In this document: in pieces, positions 22,948 through 30,723 of the stretch
Numbering within the stretch: position 1 is the stretch's first letter
How the letters are laid out: every line of letters starts with the position of its first letter
Assembly (NCBI GenBank): GCA_035340715.1
Contig: DAOQTX010000033.1
Location: 1 to 30,723, forward strand
Source of the DNA: DAOQTX01 sp035340715
GTDB taxonomy: Bacteria > Bacteroidota > Bacteroidia > AKYH767-A > OLB10
Reading direction: 5' to 3'
DNA length: 30,723 nt
The notes under the pieces: model-generated
Seen by the model: only the letters and a program-made list of their open reading frames with translations
Databases searched by the model: none
What the model was told of the DNA's origin: nothing
Translations under genes and position numbers: made by a program

Positions 22948-24072
22948 ATGAAAAATATTCTATTACTTTTTATCATCGCAGCTGTAGCCTTAAGCTGCAA
23001 CAGTTCTCAGTCGAATGACAAAGAAGCAGAACTGAGTGAGTTGTTAAAACAACAATCTGAAATCAATGATAAAATCAGGGCGCTGAAAGAAGAGTTAAAA
23101 AAAGAATCTCCATTGGAGAGGAAGAGAGTATCCGTTACTGAAGTGAAACCTGAATTGTTTCAACGATTTGTTGAAGTACAAGCAATGGTTGATGGAGATG
23201 AAAGTGTTTCATTAAGTCCGAGAATGGCCGGAACCATTGAATCTGTTAATGTAAAAGCAGGCGATCGAGTAAATGAGGGACAAGTATTAGCAACAATGGA
23301 TGCTGCTATGTTAATACAATCGCTTGAAGAAGTTAAGGTGCAATTGGATTTAGCACGAAGTCTGTATGAGAAGCAAGCCAATTTATGGAAACAAAAAATT
23401 GGCAGTGAGGTTCAATATCTTACTGCAAAAACAAACAAAGAATCTTTGGAAAAAAGATATCAGGCCGTAAAAGAGCAAGTAGAGTTGAGCAAAATAATTG
23501 CACCCATCAGCGGTACAATTGATCAAGTTAATGTCAAAGTTGGTCAAGCGGTTGCTCCCGGCATTCCCGTTATGCAGTTGGTTAACATGAATAAATTAAA
23601 AGTGGTGGGCGAATTGCCTGAAGCCTATGTAAGTAAAGTAAAAAATGGTGATAAGGTGTTGGTTGAATTCCCAGACATCCCTCTAACACTGAACAAGAAA
23701 ATATCTTACTCAGGAAAAGTGATCAACCCTATTAACAGAACATTTAATGTGGAGGTGCGATTGGATGCAAAAGATGGCAAGTTTGTGCCCAACATGATTG
23801 CAGTTATGAAAATTGCCGATTATGAAAACAAAGACGCCCTATTAGTACCATTAGAGTTAGTGCAAAATTCTCCCAATGGTAAATTCATATTTGTTGCTGT
23901 ACCCGATAGCAGTAAAAACTTGATCGCAAAAAGGAAGTTTGTTCAAACCGGAATTGAATACAATGGAATGGTAGAAATTTCAGATGGATTGAATGCTACA
24001 GAGAAAATTGTCAGCACCGGCTTCCTTGATTTAGCAGAAGGAGACTTATTATCCGAATCAAAAAACAATTAA
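22948..24072 (+). CDS. RND efflux periplasmic adaptor (membrane fusion lipoprotein)
   Basis: The membrane fusion protein linking the RND permease to the TolC-type channel. The start is the ATG at 22948, giving a lipoprotein signal with lipobox VALSC (C17); an earlier in-frame start would lie within the upstream gene and spoil the signal. The 374-residue product has an N-terminal coiled coil (about 20-45), a split biotinyl-lipoyl domain (GTIESVNVKAGDRVNEGQV near 90 and GTIDQVNVKVGQAVAPGIPV near 190) flanking an alpha-hairpin, then a beta-barrel and a membrane-proximal domain to the end. The permease begins 12 bases later. Confidence 0.94.
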   Translation: MKNILLLFIIAAVALSCNSSQSNDKEAELSELLKQQSEINDKIRALKEELKKESPLERKRVSVTEVKPELFQRFVEVQAMVDGDESVSLSPRMAGTIESVNVKAGDRVNEGQVLATMDAAMLIQSLEEVKVQLDLARSLYEKQANLWKQKIGSEVQYLTAKTNKESLEKRYQAVKEQVELSKIIAPISGTIDQVNVKVGQAVAPGIPVMQLVNMNKLKVVGELPEAYVSKVKNGDKVLVEFPDIPLTLNKKISYSGKVINPINRTFNVEVRLDAKDGKFVPNMIAVMKIADYENKDALLVPLELVQNSPNGKFIFVAVPDSSKNLIAKRKFVQTGIEYNGMVEISDGLNATEKIVSTGFLDLAEGDLLSESKNN

Positions 24073-24084
24073 AGCGGAATTTTT

Positions 24085-27000
24085 ATGTTGAACAAAATAA
24101 AAGAGTTCAAACCGACAACCTGGTCTATCAACAATAGAACCAGCATATATATTCTGACCATAATTATAACATTGGCGGGACTATCGGTTTACAACAGTCT
24201 TCCAAAAGAAAATTTCCCTTCCATTGTAGTCCCACAAATTTTTATTTCTACTGTGCATCCAGGAACTTCTCCTGCCGATATTGAAAATTTAATCACCAAA
24301 CCTATAGAGAAACAACTCAAAGGAATTAGTGGTGTAAAAAAAATAACCAGTAAATCCATACAGGACTTCTCCAGCATTGTTGTGGATTTTAGCACCGATG
24401 TTGAAATTGCGGAAGCTAAGCAAAAAGTAAAAGATGCTGTAGAAAAAGCGCAAAACGATTTGCCCGATGACCTGAAGAACGATCCGAATGTGGTGGACAT
24501 TAATTTCTCTGATATCCCTATTCTATTTGTGAATCTTTCGGGCGAGTATGAATTAAATCGCCTGAAGAAGTATGCGGATGATTTAAAAGATCGCATAGAA
24601 AGCATGCGAGAAATCAGTAAGGTAGATATGATTGGTGCATTGGATCGTGAAATCCAAATTGACATCGATTACTTTAAAATGGCCAATGCTAGAGTGACGA
24701 TGGATGACATTGAAAGAGCCTTGCAATTTGAGAATATGAATATCTCAGGAGGGTCTATCCGGGATCATAAAATCAGAAGGAACATTTCATTGAAAGGTGA
24801 ATTCAACAACATTGATCAAATTCGCTCCATTGTAATCAACAACATTGATGGCGCACCGATATACTTGAGCAATATAGCCGATGTGAAGGATGGATTTAAA
24901 GAGCAAGAAAGCTATGCTCGGTTGAATGGAAAAAATGTCATTACCTTAAGTATAGTAAAACGTAGTGGTGAAAATCTAGTTATCGCTAGTGACAAAATAA
25001 AGCAAATGATCAGCGAAATGGAGGCAGTTCATTTTCCAAAAGATCTTGAAATCGTAATTACAGGAGATCAAAGTAACCAAACCAAAACTACCTTACATGA
25101 TTTAATTAATACCATCATAATTGGTTTTGTATTGGTGACCATCATTCTAATGTTTTTTATGGGAACAGCCAATGCCTTGTTTGTAGCCATGTCGGTTCCA
25201 TTATCTATGTGTATTGCATTCATTTTAATGCCCGCAATAGGTTTCACATTAAACATGATTGTATTGTTCTCGTTTCTATTGGCCTTAGGGATCGTAGTGG
25301 ATGATGCTATTGTGGTTATTGAAAACACTCATCGAATTTTTGAAAATGGGAAAACAGACATAGTTACAGCTGCACGACATGCCGCTGGAGAAGTGTTCCT
25401 TCCGGTTTTGTCGGGTACGTTAACAACCCTTGCACCTTTTATACCTTTAGCGTTTTGGGAGGGTGTCATTGGAGAGTTTATGTTCTTTCTTCCCATCACA
25501 TTAATTATTACACTCACCGCTAGTTTGTTTGTAGCCTACATAATCAATCCTGTTTTTGCGGTCAGTTTTATGAAGCCGCATCATGAAGAAAATGAAAAAC
25601 AATTTTCGAAAGGAGAAAAAATTAGCTTGATTATAATGGCTGCATTGGCGGCTATATTTTACATAGCCGGATCAGTAGGCATGGGTAATTTTATTATTGT
25701 TATTGCTCTTCTCTTTATTTTTAACAAGAAAGTATTGAGTAAATGGATTAAGAAGTTTCAAACCAAAACCTGGCCTTCAGTTCAAAACCGATATCGAAAA
25801 GTGCTTGAGTGGGCTTTAGAAAAACCATTGACTATTACTTTTTCCACTATCGGATTATTCATTTTCACTTTCATTTTTCTTGGGATGAGAAATCCAAAAG
25901 TGGAATTTTTCCCTACAGCCGATCCTAATTTTATTTTTACTTATATCACTTTGCCTGTTGGAACCGATCAAGCATATACGGATTCAATCACAAAAGTAGC
26001 AGAAGACAAAATCATCAATGAAATAGGTGCCGACAATCCGATCGTTACCTCTGTTATTTCTAATGTGGCCATCAACGTTACTGATCCTGCAGAAAATGAT
26101 CAAGGTGTATATCCCTATCGCAGTAAGATACAAGTCTCCTTTGTGGAATATGCTTTACGAAATGGAGAGTCAACACGAGGTTACTTGGAACGCATTCGGA
26201 ACGCAACCAAAAATATTCCAGGAGTGGACATCAGCGTGGCGCAAGAGCAAGGAGGTCCTCCAACAGGAAAGCCTATTAACGTAGAAATCAAAGGAGATAA
26301 TCTTGAAGATTTAATTGCTACATCCATCAATGTAAAATACTTTTTAGATTCTATAAATGTTTCGGGGGTTGAGCAATTGAACTCCGACATGCAGGCCAAT
26401 AATCCTGAGATAGTGTTGAACATCGATCGTGAAAGAGCGAACCGTGAAGGCTTGAGCACAGCACAAATCGGAATGACTCTCCGAACAGCGGTTTTTGGAA
26501 AAGAAGCATCAAAGTTTAGAGATTTAAATGATGAATATCCGATACAGATTCGTTTGAAAAAAGATCAACGCTATAATGTTGAACTGTTGAAGAATATTAG
26601 CATTACTTACAGAGACATGGCAAAAGGAGGCATGGTGCGCAGTGTACCTATTGCTAATTTTGTAAAAGAAGAATATAGCGGAACTTATGCCGGAATAAAA
26701 AGAAAAAATCTTACCCGTGTTGTTAATCTGAGTAGCAATGTATTGGAAGGCTATAACCCAAATGAAGTTGTTGCGGCTATAGAAAAATATTTAATCGATT
26801 TTCCTGCTCCAGATGGAATTAGTATTTCAATGACAGGTGAACAAGAAGAGCAAGCAGAAGCAATGAGTTTTTTATTGAATGCATTATTGATTTCATTGGG
26901 ATTGATTTTTCTCATTTTAGTAACACAATTTAATTCGTTTTCGAAACCCGTTATTATTTTAACCGAAATCTTTTTTAGTCTGATAGGTGTGTTTCTTGGA

Positions 27001-27453
27001 TTCGCGATTTTTAAAATGAACATTAGTATTATTATGACGGGAATTGGCATTGTAGCTTTGGCCGGTATTGTTGTCCGAAATGGCATCCTGCTGGTTGAGT
27101 TTACCGATGTGCTGCTCGAACAAGGTATTCCTTTGAAAGAAGCCATTATAGAAGGCGGTAGAACTAGAATGACTCCGGTAATTTTAACTGCTACTGCAAC
27201 CATATTAGGATTAATCCCATTAGCAGTAGGTTTAAACATGGACTTTACACTTCTGTTCAGCGAATTCAATCCAAAGATATTTTTTGGGGGAGATAGTGTT
27301 GCATTTTGGGGACCGTTAAGTTGGACTATGATTTTCGGATTGGGTTTTGCTACTTTACTTACCTTAATCATTTTACCGGTTATGTATTTGATGAACTACA
27401 ACCTAAAGCAATTTCTGAAACGAAAAGTTAACGCCCTTACCAGCGAGTCTTAA
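24085..27453 (+). CDS. RND family efflux transporter permease (AcrB-like)
   Basis: The proton-driven inner-membrane pump subunit, which takes substrates from the periplasm or outer leaflet and passes them to the TolC-type channel. The 1122-residue product has the two-fold RND layout: one helix near 20-37, a large periplasmic loop, helices from about 340 to 500, and the same arrangement in the second half. The proton-relay aspartates are D406-D407 (GIVVDDAIVVIEN). Where AcrB has K940, the matching helix reads IVVRNGILLVEF with R998. It is longer than AcrB (1049) partly because of an extra hydrophobic pair at about 512-547 between the two halves. Substrate cannot be predicted from sequence. It is the fourth gene of the tetR operon. 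Confidence 0.95.
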   Translation: MLNKIKEFKPTTWSINNRTSIYILTIIITLAGLSVYNSLPKENFPSIVVPQIFISTVHPGTSPADIENLITKPIEKQLKGISGVKKITSKSIQDFSSIVVDFSTDVEIAEAKQKVKDAVEKAQNDLPDDLKNDPNVVDINFSDIPILFVNLSGEYELNRLKKYADDLKDRIESMREISKVDMIGALDREIQIDIDYFKMANARVTMDDIERALQFENMNISGGSIRDHKIRRNISLKGEFNNIDQIRSIVINNIDGAPIYLSNIADVKDGFKEQESYARLNGKNVITLSIVKRSGENLVIASDKIKQMISEMEAVHFPKDLEIVITGDQSNQTKTTLHDLINTIIIGFVLVTIILMFFMGTANALFVAMSVPLSMCIAFILMPAIGFTLNMIVLFSFLLALGIVVDDAIVVIENTHRIFENGKTDIVTAARHAAGEVFLPVLSGTLTTLAPFIPLAFWEGVIGEFMFFLPITLIITLTASLFVAYIINPVFAVSFMKPHHEENEKQFSKGEKISLIIMAALAAIFYIAGSVGMGNFIIVIALLFIFNKKVLSKWIKKFQTKTWPSVQNRYRKVLEWALEKPLTITFSTIGLFIFTFIFLGMRNPKVEFFPTADPNFIFTYITLPVGTDQAYTDSITKVAEDKIINEIGADNPIVTSVISNVAINVTDPAENDQGVYPYRSKIQVSFVEYALRNGESTRGYLERIRNATKNIPGVDISVAQEQGGPPTGKPINVEIKGDNLEDLIATSINVKYFLDSINVSGVEQLNSDMQANNPEIVLNIDRERANREGLSTAQIGMTLRTAVFGKEASKFRDLNDEYPIQIRLKKDQRYNVELLKNISITYRDMAKGGMVRSVPIANFVKEEYSGTYAGIKRKNLTRVVNLSSNVLEGYNPNEVVAAIEKYLIDFPAPDGISISMTGEQEEQAEAMSFLLNALLISLGLIFLILVTQFNSFSKPVIILTEIFFSLIGVFLGFAIFKMNISIIMTGIGIVALAGIVVRNGILLVEFTDVLLEQGIPLKEAIIEGGRTRMTPVILTATATILGLIPLAVGLNMDFTLLFSEFNPKIFFGGDSVAFWGPLSWTMIFGLGFATLLTLIILPVMYLMNYNLKQFLKRKVNALTSES

Positions 27454-27482
27454 CCTAAACTACTTTACTCCAAATTTTGAAT

Positions 27483-28370
27483 ATGATAAAAAAGTTAGTA
27501 ATCCTTATTGCAGTATTAGGGACGCACATTCCTATACTTGAATCATCTCCTTTTATAAAAAAGAAGTTATTTGATATTCCAACTTCGATGATTCAAGGCA
27601 CTTCAGCGTATACATTTAAAGTAGCAGTAAACACAAAAGAAGAAATTGCTTTTTACAGCTGCACTAAACCTATTGTCTATATTTTTTCACTTGAAGGAAC
27701 ACTTAAAGATAGCATCCCCCTCCCCTTCTCAAATTGTATTCGAATGATGGAATACGATGCACAAGATTATTTACTCATCATGGATAATGATGAAAAATAT
27801 ATTTATAGATATTACGCTGATAGCAAAAGACTTGATCGAATTGATTATAAAATTCCTGACGATTGGTTTAAACAACTCAATCATTACTTTAGGCATTTTG
27901 AAATCCCGTCCATCCCTACTTATTATTACAATAAAGATTACACCCAAGATTTTTACAGTAGTCGATTTCAGTATCACTACAACCTTTTCCTAAATCACCA
28001 AAATGGCTTTATCTACCAGTGTGCATACAACTATATAAAAAAGATCAATAATCATAAAACCTACACGGGTGCTAAAAAGGAAGATTTATGGGTGTCGGAT
28101 TATATCAGCATTCGAAGCAAAATGTTGTTAATTGATGATGTCCGTAAAATTGCCGTTTACTACGATCGATTCTATAATATCATTTATGAAGATTTTAAAA
28201 ATGGTATTGTTATACCGGTGCCAGGTGTAGATGCTAACTCTGAACCAGCTCGATTTGATTATACAGTAAATAAAAATCAAGATCAGATATACGGCATAAG
28301 CTCATTCAATAGAAATAATATCGAAATCTCAGTTTGGATTCCTGAAGTAAAGTTTAATACTTCTAATTAG
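27483..28370 (+). CDS. hypothetical secreted protein, last gene of the efflux operon
   Basis: A 295-residue product of no family I recognise. An N-terminal signal peptide (hydrophobic core VILIAVLGTHIPIL) suggests export. The mature part is Tyr-, Ile- and Asn-rich and predominantly beta-like, with short repeating strands such as YIFSLEGTLKDSI, YIYRYYADSKRLDRI and KIAVYYDRFYNIIY. These recall beta-propeller blades but do not prove them. The ATG at 27483 is chosen over a TTG six bases upstream. It begins 29 bases after the RND gene with no terminator or clear promoter between, so it probably belongs to the operon. Its stop overlaps the convergent patatin gene by 4 bases. Confidence 0.75.
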   Translation: MIKKLVILIAVLGTHIPILESSPFIKKKLFDIPTSMIQGTSAYTFKVAVNTKEEIAFYSCTKPIVYIFSLEGTLKDSIPLPFSNCIRMMEYDAQDYLLIMDNDEKYIYRYYADSKRLDRIDYKIPDDWFKQLNHYFRHFEIPSIPTYYYNKDYTQDFYSSRFQYHYNLFLNHQNGFIYQCAYNYIKKINNHKTYTGAKKEDLWVSDYISIRSKMLLIDDVRKIAVYYDRFYNIIYEDFKNGIVIPVPGVDANSEPARFDYTVNKNQDQIYGISSFNRNNIEISVWIPEVKFNTSN

Positions 28371-30652
28371 TCTAACACCGATCGATTGAACAAAATATAC
28401 CCGAAGTGAAATAATACGGTTAAGGGTTTTTGTTTGTCATCGTAATAGTTCAAACTCAAATTAACTGGTCCTAAAGGGCTGAAATAAGTTACACCCGCTG
28501 TTCCTAAAAAATATCTTTTACTCCAAGGCTCACTGTATTTGGCTTCCTTTGTCAAATCATCTTCGAGAATATTTTGAAACGGCATAAATAGATGTGCTTG
28601 AACTCGAAAGGAAATATTAGCATTAAATTTATAAATACCACTAAGACCTGCTGCAGTGTAATTATGTGCTTTATAATTGGGAAGAAACAAAGTTCGCATC
28701 TCCGCTAATGGTTCATAAGAAGGTGATACGAGCAGCGTAGCCGTATAATTGGTAAAAAATGGAGTGCTGCTAAAAAGTAATTCAGCATTGAATCCGGTTG
28801 TTATTTTTCGACTGATGGGAAAATAAGATTCATAACGTGCTCGAATCTGAGTCCAAATATGTTTATCCTTTATGGTATCCGATTTAATGGCGGTAGAACC
28901 TAAAGTTGTAGTCTCCTTGCCGGTCAGTTGTTTCAGTTCCAATTGGAATCGACTTCCTTTATCGGCATACATTTTACGATTGAGCATGTTCCGGTCAAAA
29001 GAAATATAGGCTGATATTCCTTCAAATCGAGTACGATCTGCTGTATCGGCTTCAGAGAAGAAGCGCGTTTGGTAATAACGATTATTAAGCAATGCATAAG
29101 AGGCATCAAATCGCAACACCGAGTTTGAGGTTGGAGGTAAAGCCAAAGCAGCTCCTATAGATTGATCGAATTGCAAAAGAAATGGCGGTTTCTCGTCTGA
29201 GAAAATTTGTGAACTCGATCGAAAGAAATCCTTTCTATTGATGATAAAATAAGGTTCCACATAAAATGGAACTTCACCTGCAAATTGAAAGCGGCTGCGT
29301 GCAGAAAAGGAGTTGTATAGCTTTCCAAAATAAAAATTGATATAGTTTTTAATTAAATACCGCTGCAGGATATTGAACTGAGCACTACCGTATCCTTCAT
29401 TAACCGGCCTGCTGGATATATTACCGCCAAACTCGGTTTGAATACTATTATTGATTTTAACATCAAGATATAAATCATAAAAACATGATTCCTTGTTATA
29501 AATTAATTTTGGGTAACTCTTCTCTATCAAGTTATCTGAAATCAATCGAAAGTAATTCTTCTTGAGTAATTTAATATCAATCGGAATGTTTTGAGGCTTA
29601 ACCATTTTAGTTAAATACACCTTTTGATTATTGTTAACTCCATTAACATAAACTTTATCAATGAACACAGGCATTTGCTCGTTATAAAATCTTTTTCTTC
29701 TTTCGGAGATGCTGTCCAATGGTACTACATCTGAAATTCGATTTCTAATCTCTTCAATATATTGTTGCGTTTGTAAATATCCTTGCTTTATAAACAGATC
29801 TGAATTTCCAAAATCAAATGAAGAATAACTATTTAACTGTGGCCTTATTTCAATCAAAGTACTGTCTGAATATTCTGATACTTGTTGTTCAATGATCATA
29901 AATCTGATTTGAGAGATCAAATCTCCTTCCAATGGCTTCTCGGTGGGAGATGTAACATTCACCCCTATAATGATATCTGGTTGAAATATTTCTTTCATTA
30001 CATCTACCGGATAATTATTATAAATCCCTCCATCAAAGAATAAGCTCTCTCCAATTTGAACCGGAGCAAATAAAAAAGGATATGCTATAGATGCCCGAAT
30101 AGCCTGCGCTAAATCTCCACGATCAAATACATGCATACGTCTATTGCTTATATCAGATGCTACACATCTAAATGGAACCAATAAGCTATCAAAATCATAA
30201 TTGGCCAAGGCAATAGAACCTGAGAAATTCTCCATTAAAAGAAAATCTATGAGATAGGAGTTAACAATACTCTGTGGCAATTTTGCTTGCAGTGTTGAGT
30301 CAACTGAAAAATTTATTCCGGCTATTGCTGCATTAGCAGGAAATTTATTCAAATAAAAATCCAGATTCTCGTTTAGCATTCCTTGTGTCAGTTGCCTGAA
30401 TCCGGACTCTTTCATTATCTCCGCGATCTGATCGGGAGTAAAACCATGCGCATACATTCCTCCCACTAAAGCCCCAGCTGATGTGCCAACAATACAATGA
30501 ATAGGGATCCCATTTTCTTCAAGTGCTTTAATAACACCAACATGACTTAATCCTCGAGCACCTCCTCCACTTAACACCAAACCAACCTTTTGAGCTTGAG
30601 TAGTGCTAAAAAACAGTACAACAATGGTTATCAATATGGAGAATATTCTCAT
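28367..30652 (-). CDS. patatin-like phospholipase fused to an outer-membrane beta-barrel
   Basis: A 761-residue two-part protein resembling PlpD-type patatin autotransporters. After a signal peptide (about 1-20), the patatin domain (about 24-215) has the oxyanion motif GGGARG (29-34), the nucleophile S58 in GTSAG and the partner D207 in FFDGG, so an active Ser-Asp lipid acyl hydrolase is expected. A POTRA-like linker follows (about 330-405, KVYVNGVNNNQKVYLTKMVK at its start). The C-terminal ~350 residues form an Omp85/surface-antigen-type barrel with alternating aromatic strands. Barrel topology would leave the enzyme domain in the periplasm or at the surface. It begins 3 bases after a gene cut by the right edge and converges on the efflux operon. 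Confidence 0.92.
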   Translation of the reverse strand: MRIFSILITIVVLFFSTTQAQKVGLVLSGGGARGLSHVGVIKALEENGIPIHCIVGTSAGALVGGMYAHGFTPDQIAEIMKESGFRQLTQGMLNENLDFYLNKFPANAAIAGINFSVDSTLQAKLPQSIVNSYLIDFLLMENFSGSIALANYDFDSLLVPFRCVASDISNRRMHVFDRGDLAQAIRASIAYPFLFAPVQIGESLFFDGGIYNNYPVDVMKEIFQPDIIIGVNVTSPTEKPLEGDLISQIRFMIIEQQVSEYSDSTLIEIRPQLNSYSSFDFGNSDLFIKQGYLQTQQYIEEIRNRISDVVPLDSISERRKRFYNEQMPVFIDKVYVNGVNNNQKVYLTKMVKPQNIPIDIKLLKKNYFRLISDNLIEKSYPKLIYNKESCFYDLYLDVKINNSIQTEFGGNISSRPVNEGYGSAQFNILQRYLIKNYINFYFGKLYNSFSARSRFQFAGEVPFYVEPYFIINRKDFFRSSSQIFSDEKPPFLLQFDQSIGAALALPPTSNSVLRFDASYALLNNRYYQTRFFSEADTADRTRFEGISAYISFDRNMLNRKMYADKGSRFQLELKQLTGKETTTLGSTAIKSDTIKDKHIWTQIRARYESYFPISRKITTGFNAELLFSSTPFFTNYTATLLVSPSYEPLAEMRTLFLPNYKAHNYTAAGLSGIYKFNANISFRVQAHLFMPFQNILEDDLTKEAKYSEPWSKRYFLGTAGVTYFSPLGPVNLSLNYYDDKQKPLTVLFHFGYILFNRSVLD

Positions 30653-30655
30653 AAC

Positions 30656-30723
30656 TTATAAAGTCGCTACTGTTTGAATCTGAGCATTAAGTTCTTGAAA
30701 ATATTTAGATGCTAATTTCATTC
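30656..30723 (-). CDS. C-terminal fragment of an unidentified gene (cut by right edge)
   Basis: A leftward frame enters from the right edge and ends with TAA at 30658-30656, giving at least 21 residues ending in NAQIQTVATL. The stop lies 3 bases before the patatin-barrel ATG, spacing typical of an operon, so it probably is a real gene co-transcribed with it. An ATG sits two bases from the edge but is more likely internal. Too little is visible to name it. Confidence 0.45.
   Translation of the reverse strand, partial: MKLASKYFQELNAQIQTVATL

Noticed and set aside
26751..27371. Long leftward open frame of about 200 codons inside the RND permease gene
   Set aside because: It runs opposite a well conserved coding region, has Lys/Asn/Ile-biased composition, no promoter and no recognisable domain.

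Overview
The window is chromosomal DNA of a Bacteroidota bacterium of low to moderate GC. The evidence is a complete type IX secretion core (porP, gldK, gldL, gldM, gldN), a miaB - sigma-54 activator - lptE - TPR protein - secG cluster of a kind familiar from this phylum, and promoters of the phylum's own type (TTG/TTTG, about 19-21 bases, then TAnnTTTG). Translation starts lack clear Shine-Dalgarno sites. I cannot place it below phylum. There are no insertion sequences, phage genes, CRISPR arrays, tRNA or rRNA genes; most of it is ordinary core genome.

Layout. Bases 1-264 hold the possible tail of a rightward gene and a bidirectional terminator. From 265 to 9784 everything reads leftward: topA, a degenerate formimidoylglutamase/arginase-fold gene, porP, then gldK-gldL-gldM-gldN with their own promoter and a roughly 100-base leader. 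At 9785-10088 a divergent promoter region separates this from the rightward block miaB - sigma-54 activator - lptE - TPR protein - secG, closed by a large hairpin. groES-groEL follows with its own terminator, then a paaJ-like thiolase and a paaY-like hexapeptide protein. purB reads leftward into the end of paaY, and their stop codons overlap. A divergent secreted MORN-repeat gene follows purB.

From 20879 to 28370 there is a self-contained efflux operon: tetR (TTG start), tolC-type channel, lipoprotein membrane fusion protein, RND permease, and an unrecognised secreted protein. A perfect 10-bp-arm palindrome lies inside the promoter in front of tetR, a good candidate operator for self-regulation. 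The last gene, a leftward patatin/Omp85-type outer-membrane protein, overlaps the stop of the unrecognised gene and follows a gene cut by the right edge.

Secretion and envelope biogenesis dominate: T9SS motor and outer-membrane ring parts, LptE for LPS export, SecG for Sec export, tripartite efflux, and a patatin-barrel protein. I did not find a clearly new multi-gene system. The best leads are the metal-ligand-degenerate arginase-fold protein beside the T9SS genes, the promoter-embedded palindrome with the efflux operon's unknown fifth gene, and the sensorless sigma-54 activator inside an envelope operon.
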